This document shows, one piece after another, positions 38,035-43,502 of a stretch of DNA of 43,502 nucleotides. The number at the start of each line of letters is the position of its first letter. The first letter of the stretch is position 1. Source of the stretch: an uncultured Bacteroidia bacterium (GTDB lineage: Bacteria > Bacteroidota > Bacteroidia > Bacteroidales > UBA932); contig CADCJX010000020.1 in the NCBI GenBank assembly GCA_902801885.1, positions 1-43,502 of the forward strand, given 5' to 3'. Both the position numbers and the translations under genes were made by a program. Under the pieces are notes generated by a model, which saw only the letters and a program-made list of their open reading frames with translations, did not search any database and was not told the DNA's origin.

Positions 38035-38685
38035 ATGAACGTAGACACATTACTTCATCAGTACTTTCCTAAAGCCTGGAATGTCTGCATCGAGATGTTC
38101 GATGAAAAGAACATCCAGCAGGTGTACCGCAGATTGGTAGAAGTACTGATTCATCAACCTGAAGTGGAAACTTCTCTGCTTCAGGCTATGAGTTATTGCT
38201 TCTACGAGGTAATGGATAACGTGCTTATTCACTCCGGCAAAACAGTTGGCATTGTCATTACCAACTACTCTGAAGAGCAGCATCTGATTCAGATCCTTGT
38301 TGCCGATGACGGGATGGGTATTCAAGCGTCACTCGCTCAGAACAACGAGTATTCTTCAATCACAGAGCCCAAGGCTCTGGAATACTGCATCAAGGACAAG
38401 GTGTCAGATGGTAAAGGTCTAGGCTTCGGCCTATATTCCACATCAAGATTAATCAATACAGCCGGTCACAAACTGATTGTCCGCTCCGGAAGCCATACGC
38501 TAACGGCCAATGGTGATATGCACGTCACTGAATCAGCTCCGTGGTCTGGAACTATCGTTTATTTTGAATTGCGCTCCAACATGGATATCGATCCTTCTTC
38601 TGTGGTAGACCATAGAACAGACCCGGCAGAGGAATTCAATGAATTGTTTTTGGAAGATAATTCCGGATTAGATAAATTATGGTAG
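38035..38685 (+). CDS. GHKL (histidine-kinase-like) ATP-binding protein
   Basis: This 216-residue cytoplasmic protein has a helical N-terminus and a HATPase_c fold. It shows the N-box YEVMDNVLIHS (Asn62), the G1 box ADDGMGI (Asp91/Asp92) and the G2 box GKGLGFGLYSTS (about 127–136). It lacks a phospho-acceptor His domain and membrane segments, so it is not a complete sensor kinase. It resembles the ATPase half of anti-sigma-factor or partner-switch kinases. Its end overlaps the STAS-like gene by 7 bases, implying coupled translation. Base composition is lower in GC than in the flanking genes (25 of 60 G+C at 38161–38220). The biological role is unknown. Confidence 0.8.
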   Translation: MNVDTLLHQYFPKAWNVCIEMFDEKNIQQVYRRLVEVLIHQPEVETSLLQAMSYCFYEVMDNVLIHSGKTVGIVITNYSEEQHLIQILVADDGMGIQASLAQNNEYSSITEPKALEYCIKDKVSDGKGLGFGLYSTSRLINTAGHKLIVRSGSHTLTANGDMHVTESAPWSGTIVYFELRSNMDIDPSSVVDHRTDPAEEFNELFLEDNSGLDKLW

Positions 38686-38978
38686 TATTTAAGTTTTCCA
38701 AATATGGAGACAGTATGGGAACACGTCTCCTCGGAGCTCGGATCAGGGCCGATCTCCGTCCACTTTTGAATGGAGACGAGAAAGTTGTCCTTGACTTTAC
38801 CGGCTTAGATACAGTCACCAATTCGTTTGCCGATGAATGCATTGCCAAGCTTCTGCTTGAGATGCCATTAGATGAATTGAAGGCCAAAACCACATTTTCT
38901 GGTCTAACGCCCATGACGGAACGCAGTATCCTGACGGCATTACAACGTCGACATATGCAGATTCTACAGAATCATTAA
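38679..38978 (+). CDS. STAS-like (DUF4325) protein
   Basis: This 99-residue protein fits the STAS-like DUF4325 pattern. It has a small α/β fold with EKVVLDFTGLDTVTNSFADE (about 34–53), where STAS proteins carry the regulatory Ser/Thr in a DFxGxxxVxSSF-like context. It is translated in an overlapping frame with the GHKL ATPase, so the two probably act as a pair, with the ATPase phosphorylating or binding the STAS partner. DUF4325 genes often sit in accessory regions next to such ATPases. A strong terminator follows at 38985. Confidence 0.75.
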   Translation: MVVFKFSKYGDSMGTRLLGARIRADLRPLLNGDEKVVLDFTGLDTVTNSFADECIAKLLLEMPLDELKAKTTFSGLTPMTERSILTALQRRHMQILQNH

Positions 38979-38984
38979 CACAAC

Positions 38985-39014
38985 AACAGGCCGCAGTGAT
39001 GCGGCCTGTTTCTC
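38985..39014 (+). terminator. intrinsic terminator of the ATPase/STAS operon
   Basis: A perfect 11-bp stem AACAGGCCGCA (38985–38995) / TGCGGCCTGTT (39000–39010) surrounds a GTGA loop and is followed by TCTCT. It starts 6 bases after the STAS-like stop. Confidence 0.75.
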
Positions 39015-39033
39015 TATAATCTGACATCAATAA

Positions 39034-39075
39034 TTACATTTCTTTTATGTCCTTCTTAATGTCACGAAGATTCAT
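39034..39075 (-). pseudogene. truncated 5' copy of the 95-residue protein gene
   Basis: After the repeated promoter and leader, an ATG at 39075 opens a 13-codon frame. Its first ten residues (MNLRDIKKDI) equal those of the intact gene at 36662. The sequence then diverges and stops (KEM, stop). Because the promoter box is intact it may still be transcribed. Confidence 0.7.
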
Positions 39076-39113
39076 AACTTTCTATCTGTTTTGAAATTCG
39101 CTACAAAGATAGT
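39047..39113. repeat. 67-bp direct repeat, copy 2
   Basis: This copy is offset from copy 1 by 2413 bases, in the same orientation, with one mismatch. It contains the minus-strand -7 box TATCTTTG (39104–39111), the leader and the first ten codons of the truncated gene copy. Confidence 0.93.
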
Positions 39114-39131
39114 TAAAATTTCGCAATATCC

Positions 39132-39326
39132 TTACTTACGGATCATCTGACGCCAAGTCTTGTTGATGATCACAGGAGGAACGCATATTTCGTTCTCCGC
39201 CTCGTCAACCTCCACGTGATTTGTCCTGGTCGAGGGCGACGTTGACTGTTTAGTCGGATGGGCCTGATCCCACTTCACGAAGGTCTCGTAATCGAACTGC
39301 CAGTCCTGACCTTCGGAAAGTTTCAT
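39132..39326 (-). CDS. unrecognised small ORF after def, possibly N-terminally truncated
   Basis: An open frame of 86 codons runs from 39392 to 39132, starting just after the def stop. The first ATG is at 39326, giving 64 residues. The part before that ATG (KYFDICAPSRAQIYTR) reads like genuine protein, so the gene may use a non-AUG start or be a remnant that lost its 5' end. No signal peptide or known motif is visible. The C-terminus is hydrophilic and ends INKTWRQMIRK. It is followed at once by the repeat-copy promoter. Confidence 0.4.
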   Translation of the reverse strand: MKLSEGQDWQFDYETFVKWDQAHPTKQSTSPSTRTNHVEVDEAENEICVPPVIINKTWRQMIRK

Positions 39327-39402
39327 GATGCGGGTGTAAATCTGGGCACGGGACGGGGCGCAGATATCAAAATATTTCGCCTTGTTATTTTGTCAGGCCA
39401 GG

Positions 39403-40020
39403 TTACCGCTCATCAACCCAAAGGGAATCAGCACGGTCAGTGTAAAGGATGCCGTCGAGATGGTCGATCTCATGCTGGAATATTACGGCGGTATAGCCTT
39501 CGACCCTTTCCTTCACGGTCTGGAGGGTCTCCGGATCGGTATATGAGACTATTATGTTCTGATATCTCGGCACGCTTCCCGCCCAGCCGGGGATCGAAAG
39601 GCAACCCTCCGGACCGGAGAGACGCTCTCCCCATAGGGAATCCAGGCGTGCATTCGGATATACCCCGAACGGCTCCCCTGGAAGGTCATACCTCAAAACA
39701 CAGATTACCCTGCGGTTAAGGCCGACCTGAGGGGCGGCGATACCGACACCGTCCTGGCTTGGATCCTGGACGGTATGGAGCATCTTCGCAGCCAAAGCTT
39801 CGAAATCCTTGCTCAGAAGGTCCCTGTCTGTAAAATCAATAGAGGCATTTCTCAATAACAGTGAATCATCCTTGTCATAAACCGTCAGCACCCTCATCAA
39901 CGAGTCGGACCCTGCAATCAGGGCCTTCTCATCCTTCGAGAGATCCGCTGCACCGGGGGTGTCGCAGGAATGGGAAAGGATAGATAGTGCGATAACGAAG
40001 ATGAAAGAGTATTTCCTCAT
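39403..40020 (-). CDS. def: peptide deformylase with a lipoprotein signal
   Basis: This 205-residue protein has all three deformylase motifs: GVGIAAPQVG (91–100), EGCLS with metal ligand Cys140, and QHEIDHLDG with His183, Glu184 and His187. Unusually, it begins with a hydrophobic signal ending LSHSC (Cys19), followed by about 60 extra residues before the first motif. Deformylase normally removes formyl groups from nascent proteins in the cytoplasm, so a lipidated, exported copy would act elsewhere. It follows radA by 9 bases in an operon with yfcE-like and radA. Whether a second, cytoplasmic def exists lies outside the window. Confidence 0.85.
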   Translation of the reverse strand: MRKYSFIFVIALSILSHSCDTPGAADLSKDEKALIAGSDSLMRVLTVYDKDDSLLLRNASIDFTDRDLLSKDFEALAAKMLHTVQDPSQDGVGIAAPQVGLNRRVICVLRYDLPGEPFGVYPNARLDSLWGERLSGPEGCLSIPGWAGSVPRYQNIIVSYTDPETLQTVKERVEGYTAVIFQHEIDHLDGILYTDRADSLWVDER

Positions 40021-40029
40021 GATAGCTAA

Positions 40030-41412
40030 TTATCCATTGAATAATGCCCTTACCAAGGCAGGGACATCGGCCACCTTGACCACCTCGATCGTCCCAGAGC
40101 CAGTCGAAGATCCTTTAGCCTTCCTCTCCACCGAGGTGAAAGATGAAATGAATATTTTCTTGAAACCGAGCCTGGCGGCTTCGGCAATCCGCCTGTCGGC
40201 CTGGGCCACCGGCCGGATCTCACCGCTGAGGCCGATCTCACCGGCAAAGCAGTTGTCCGGAGGAATGGGCAGGTCGAAATTGGATGAAAGGACCGCACAG
40301 ACCACGGCCATGTCGCAGGCCGGATCGTTGACGCGCAGTCCGCCGGCCATATTCAGGAACACATCTTTCTGGGCCAGCTTGAATCCTGCACGGCGCTCCA
40401 GGACGGCAAGCAGCATATTAAGTCTCCTGGTGTCGAAACCGGTAGCAGACCTCTGGGCCGTACCATAGACGGCAGAACTGACAAGTGCCTGGACTTCGAA
40501 GAGGAAAGGTCTTGTGCCATCCAGCATGGCTGCTACGGCAGTACCGCTCAAGCCTTCCTCATGCATAGGGATGAGCAGTTCGGATGGATTGGCCACCTGA
40601 CGGAGTCCCTTCCCCGTCATCTCGAAGACAGCCAGTTCGGATGTCGATCCGAAACGGTTCTTTATGCTGCGGAGGATCCTGTAGGAACCCCTGTTCTCGC
40701 CCTCGAACTGAAGGACTACATCCACGATGTGCTCCAGGATCTTCGGGCCGGCTATCGAGCCTTCCTTGGTAATATGGCCGATCAAGATAACCGGAATCCC
40801 TGTTTCCTTGGCAAACCTCAGGAGCACTGCAGCAACTTCCTTGATCTGTGAGACGGATCCGGGAGTGGAATCGACTGACTCCGTGTACATTGTCTGGACA
40901 GAATCCACAATCATCAGGTCCGGGTTTATCTGCCTGGCCTCGGAGATCACATTCTCGATCAGGGTCTCACTGTAGATCCTGCAGTTGGACGGGTCACCTC
41001 CCAGACGGTCAGCCCTCATCTTCACTTGCCTCTCGCTCTCCTCTCCGGTGACATACAATGTGCTCAGCGCAGGACAGCCAAGAGGGATCTGGAGGGATAA
41101 TGTCGACTTTCCTATGCCGGGTTCTCCACCCACAAGGACAAGCGAACCACGGACGATTCCACCTCCGAGGATCCTGTCCACTTCTTCATTGTTCATGGAA
41201 ATCCTGGCCTCCGAAGAAGAATCTATCTCGGACAGTTTCCTCGGTTTACGGCCTTCACCTGGCATGCGGCTTCCTGCGGAAGCCTTTCCCACTGAAGGAG
41301 TTATCTTCTGCTCTGTCAGGGTGTTCCATTCACCGCAGGCGGGGCAGCGCCCCATCCACTTAGGGTACTCGTTGCCGCAATTATTGCAGAACCAAACCGT
41401 CTTTTCTTTCAT
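40030..41412 (-). CDS. radA: DNA repair protein RadA
   Basis: This 460-residue RecA-like ATPase processes recombination intermediates. It shows the N-terminal zinc finger CxxC-x10-CxxC (Cys9, Cys12, Cys23, Cys26), Walker A GGEPGIGKST (about 95–105), the RadA-specific KNRFG motif, and a C-terminal Lon-protease-like domain. Length is normal. Its ATG overlaps the stop of the upstream phosphodiesterase gene (ATGA). Confidence 0.96.
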   Translation of the reverse strand: MKEKTVWFCNNCGNEYPKWMGRCPACGEWNTLTEQKITPSVGKASAGSRMPGEGRKPRKLSEIDSSSEARISMNNEEVDRILGGGIVRGSLVLVGGEPGIGKSTLSLQIPLGCPALSTLYVTGEESERQVKMRADRLGGDPSNCRIYSETLIENVISEARQINPDLMIVDSVQTMYTESVDSTPGSVSQIKEVAAVLLRFAKETGIPVILIGHITKEGSIAGPKILEHIVDVVLQFEGENRGSYRILRSIKNRFGSTSELAVFEMTGKGLRQVANPSELLIPMHEEGLSGTAVAAMLDGTRPFLFEVQALVSSAVYGTAQRSATGFDTRRLNMLLAVLERRAGFKLAQKDVFLNMAGGLRVNDPACDMAVVCAVLSSNFDLPIPPDNCFAGEIGLSGEIRPVAQADRRIAEAARLGFKKIFISSFTSVERKAKGSSTGSGTIEVVKVADVPALVRALFNG

Positions 41413-41945
41413 GGCTTATCAATATTCCAAGAAAACTCACATTTTTCAAATCCGGAAATCTTCCCGGCCTCGATATTGAACCGGAGAGCCATGCGCGGCA
41501 CGTCCCGTGAACCCTGGAAGCCGCAGGCTCCCGGATTCATGAAAAAGAAGCCCATCCTATCCTCACGGTACACCTGAGGGATGTGGGTGTGGCCGCAGAC
41601 GAATATGTCCGGATGGTACATGTCGAGGAGTTGCTTTGCGAAAATGTCGTACAAAGGCCGTTTAGTGTCATAGGCCCAGTAACTCCCCGGCCTGAGGCCG
41701 ATGTGGGTCATAAGGACCCTGAGCCCTTCGCACTCGAAATGGGTGTAGCGGGGATAGACCTGCCTGACATCCTGGCCGTCGCAGTTGCCATAGACTCCCA
41801 CCAAAGGTTTGAAGGCCTCGATCGTTGAAGCACAAGCGAGGGTCCCGAAGTCTCCGGCATGCCAGATCTGGTCGACAGGCTCCAGGAACTTCTTTACATC
41901 CGTGGCGAAAACCCCGTGGGTGTCGGAAATAAGGCCAATTTTCAT
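41409..41945 (-). CDS. YfcE/MJ0936-like metallophosphoesterase
   Basis: This 178-residue calcineurin-like phosphoesterase carries the metal-binding set SDTHG (Asp8, His10), HAGD, GNCD, and VCGHTHIPQ near residues 115–123. The family hydrolyses phosphodiesters in vitro; the physiological substrate is usually unknown. The ATG at 41945 follows a TATCTTTG box by 5 bases, so it is preferred to the GTG at 41951. It leads the operon with radA and def. Confidence 0.88.
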   Translation of the reverse strand: MKIGLISDTHGVFATDVKKFLEPVDQIWHAGDFGTLACASTIEAFKPLVGVYGNCDGQDVRQVYPRYTHFECEGLRVLMTHIGLRPGSYWAYDTKRPLYDIFAKQLLDMYHPDIFVCGHTHIPQVYREDRMGFFFMNPGACGFQGSRDVPRMALRFNIEAGKISGFEKCEFSWNIDKP

Positions 41946-41950
41946 ATTCA

Positions 41951-41986
41951 CAAAGATAGTCTTTTTGAGTCAATTTGGTATCTTTG
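41951..41986. promoter_or_regulatory. divergent promoters for yfcE-like/radA/def and rsmE/tsaC
   Basis: TATCTTTG occurs on the minus strand (41951–41958) and on the plus strand (41979–41986), each ending only 5 and 4 bases before its ATG. The boxes form an inverted pair over a 45-base intergenic region. Both mRNAs should be leaderless or nearly so. Confidence 0.7.
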
Positions 41987-41990
41987 CGCC

Positions 41991-42710
41991 ATGGAGATAT
42001 TCTACGCAAAAGAAGCTGCCGGAAGCAAGGTTTTCCTCGACCAGGAAGAAAGCGTCCACTGCGTCAGGGTGCTAAGGCATCACGTCGGGGACGAAATCGT
42101 CGTGGTCGACGGGATGGGCACGATGATGAGGTGCCGGCTGACAGATGATTCCCCCAAGGGTGCCTGTGCGGAGATAATGGAAAGCTCCTGTGGATGGGGA
42201 GGCCATGACTATTCGCTCACGATGGCGGTCTGTCCTACGAAGAACAACGACCGCTTCGAGTGGTTCGTGGAAAAGGCCACTGAACTCGGGGTCGACGTGA
42301 TTGCTCCGGTGATTGGAGAAAGATCCGAGAGGAAAGTGTTCAAGACCGAGAGGTCGAGGAAGATTGCCCTTTCCGCCATGAAACAGAGCCTGAAGGCCAA
42401 GCTTCCCGTCATAGAAGAACCTGTCACCGTCAAGGATTTCATAGCATCTGCAGGTTCGGGAATAAAAATGATCTGCTACTGTTTCGAGGGAGAGACCCTG
42501 AGGCGTTCGGTTGAAGATGTGCTTAAGGGGGTCCCGAAGGGAGCAAAGATCACAATAATGATCGGTCCTGAAGGCGACTTTTCTCCTGAGGAGGCGCAGC
42601 AGGCCTTGGAAAACGGTTTCATTCCGGTTCACCTTGGACCGTCCCGGCTCCGGACAGAGACTGCAGCCGTCACCGCCACCACGGCAGTTTACCTTCATTT
42701 CATTGAATAG
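41991..42710 (+). CDS. rsmE: 16S rRNA m3U1498 methyltransferase
   Basis: This 239-residue SPOUT-class enzyme methylates U1498 of 16S rRNA. The N-terminal PUA-like domain (1–70) includes SVHCVRVLRHHVGD. The C-terminal knot has TELGVDVIAPV, MIGPEGDFSPEEAQ and SRLRTETAA. The ATG at 41991 follows the -7 box by 4 bases; a 44-residue upstream extension is rejected because it lies antisense to the divergent gene and upstream of the promoter. Confidence 0.94.
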   Translation: MEIFYAKEAAGSKVFLDQEESVHCVRVLRHHVGDEIVVVDGMGTMMRCRLTDDSPKGACAEIMESSCGWGGHDYSLTMAVCPTKNNDRFEWFVEKATELGVDVIAPVIGERSERKVFKTERSRKIALSAMKQSLKAKLPVIEEPVTVKDFIASAGSGIKMICYCFEGETLRRSVEDVLKGVPKGAKITIMIGPEGDFSPEEAQQALENGFIPVHLGPSRLRTETAAVTATTAVYLHFIE

Positions 42711-42722
42711 AACTATTTGAAT

Positions 42723-43349
42723 ATGCTGAAAAAAGATATAGAAAGAGTCCTGGGCGAGACATTGGAATGCCTAAGGAACGGAGGAGTGATCCTCTACCCT
42801 ACCGACACAGTATGGGGGCTTGGATGCGACGCCACCAATCCTGAAGCGGTCGCTAGAATATATTCGATCAAGAAGCGCTCCGACAGCAAATCGCTTGTGC
42901 TCCTGGCCTGCAACATGGACCAGATTGCGAAGTACATCAATGAGATTCCACCTATGGCAGTAGACCTCGTGGAAGTCAACGACAAGCCGATGACGCTGAT
43001 CTACCCCGGAGCAAAGACCTATCCTGCACCGGCAGATGGAGAGAGCGCGAAGGCTGACAGATACCACCTGGCCTATAACACTGTGGCTGCAGACGGTACC
43101 GTAGGAATAAGGATCCCCATGATGGAATTCTGCTGCCAGCTTACCTACAAGCTCGGACGGCCTATAGTGTCAACCTCGGCCAACATCTCCGGAGAGCCGA
43201 CTCCGAGGAAATTCAAGGGCATTCCGGAGGCTATCACCGGAGCAGTAGACTACGTGGTAGACCCCAGGCTCGAAGCCGGAGCGACCGGAGAGTCATCACA
43301 GATCATAAAGATCGGCCTGGACGGCGAAGTCGAGATCATCAGGGGATAA
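42723..43349 (+). CDS. tsaC: Sua5/YciO/YrdC-type threonylcarbamoyl-AMP synthase
   Basis: This 208-residue protein makes threonylcarbamoyl-AMP for the t6A37 tRNA modification. It shows ILYPTDTVWGLGCDATN (nucleotide and threonine site), IYSIKKRSDSKSLVLL and STSANISGEPTP. I use the ATG at 42723; the TTG at 42717 is possible but unsupported. It starts 12 bases after rsmE and ends before a strong terminator, so the two form an operon for RNA modification. Confidence 0.9.
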   Translation: MLKKDIERVLGETLECLRNGGVILYPTDTVWGLGCDATNPEAVARIYSIKKRSDSKSLVLLACNMDQIAKYINEIPPMAVDLVEVNDKPMTLIYPGAKTYPAPADGESAKADRYHLAYNTVAADGTVGIRIPMMEFCCQLTYKLGRPIVSTSANISGEPTPRKFKGIPEAITGAVDYVVDPRLEAGATGESSQIIKIGLDGEVEIIRG

Positions 43350-43360
43350 CAAAACCAAAA

Positions 43361-43392
43361 GAGGCACCTACGAAACGTAAGTGCCTCTTTTT
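43361..43392 (+). terminator. intrinsic terminator after tsaC
   Basis: The arms 43361–43372 and 43376–43387 pair over 12 positions with one mismatch around AAA, and are followed by TTTTT. The A-rich bases at 43351–43360 would let it also work in the minus direction. Confidence 0.85.
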
Positions 43393-43397
43393 GAAAG

Positions 43398-43422
43398 TGG
43401 AGGTAGTCGGAATCGTATCGAC
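43398..43422 (-). pseudogene. degenerate tRNA-like 3' arm
   Basis: On the minus strand a T-arm-like GTCGATACGATTCCGAC is followed by TACCTCCA, which resembles a 7-base acceptor strand plus discriminator. Two of the most conserved T-arm positions differ from consensus (G53 to A, T55 to A). The anticodon and D arms cannot be fitted in the visible 80 bases. A tRNA fragment or a look-alike are both possible. Confidence 0.35.
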
Positions 43423-43502
43423 ACTGCATTCAGCCCTACAGGCCTCTACAAATCACTATTCTACGCTGAAGAAATGCAGGTATAGGTATTGGATATTACC
43501 TA

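Noticed and set aside
41859-41990. 44-residue N-terminal extension of RsmE
   Set aside because: It overlaps the divergent phosphoesterase gene and precedes the -7 box at 41979–41986. The family starts at MEIFYAKEA.
43398-43502. A complete functional tRNA on the minus strand
   Set aside because: The T-arm departs from consensus at two near-invariant positions, the loop near 43431–43438 has no usable anticodon layout, and a proper variable loop does not fit.

Overview
The window looks like a chromosome segment from a Bacteroidales (Bacteroidota) bacterium. The protein families are typical of that order: a FISUMP/Ig-like lipoprotein, a DUF4369–TlpA lipoprotein, a DUF2490 barrel, GH106, GH95 and GH43 enzymes, and an SDR-type threonine dehydrogenase. 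Promoters follow the Bacteroidota pattern TAnnTTTG (-7), several with a TTTG-like -33 box 19–20 bases upstream, and starts generally lack Shine-Dalgarno sequences. Most of the window is GC-rich. A short stretch around 37.8–39.1 kb is visibly poorer in GC. No CRISPR array, insertion sequence, transposase or SusC/SusD pair is visible.

Layout. The left edge (1–155, minus strand) resembles the promoter and leader of an rRNA operon running out of the window. Next come an OPT-family oligopeptide transporter and peptidase T (236–3487, plus). Then a divergent threonine-to-glycine pair, kbl (minus) and tdh (plus), covers 3489–5716. Positions 5720–6892 hold a XylR-like AraC-family regulator, with a near-perfect 15-bp inverted repeat upstream.

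From 29360 down to 7018, ten genes run leftward with gaps of at most 61 bases: guaB, two SurA-like chaperones, an OstA/LptA-like protein, then a glycan-degradation block. The block comprises a three-enzyme fusion GDPD–GH43–GH95, a GH106, a GH43–GH106 fusion, a DUF2490 barrel, a GH2 and a histidine phosphatase. The hydrolases appear to follow an envelope-biogenesis operon on the same transcript. The mix of α-L-rhamnosidases, an α-L-fucosidase/galactosidase-type enzyme, a phosphodiesterase and a phosphomonoesterase suggests a rhamnose-rich, possibly phosphodiester-containing glycan. That substrate is inference.

From 29.4 to 36.7 kb: an Ig-like/FISUMP lipoprotein, an NlpC/P60 hydrolase, a YhcC-type radical SAM protein, a PBP4-type carboxypeptidase, galE, asd and a small conserved protein. 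Positions 36634–39113 form an accessory-looking unit. A 67-bp direct repeat (66/67 identical), carrying the promoter and first ten codons of the small protein gene, flanks a TlpA-type thioredoxin and a GHKL-ATPase/STAS-like (DUF4325) pair. The right end holds a lipoprotein-type peptide deformylase, radA, a YfcE-like phosphodiesterase, rsmE, a Sua5/TsaC gene with a strong terminator, and a degenerate tRNA-like 3' arm at the edge.

Two regulatory themes recur. Several -7 boxes lie only 4–7 bases before the ATG, predicting leaderless or nearly leaderless mRNAs. At three convergent gene pairs an intrinsic-terminator-like hairpin for the plus-strand gene lies inside the 3' coding end of the oncoming gene.
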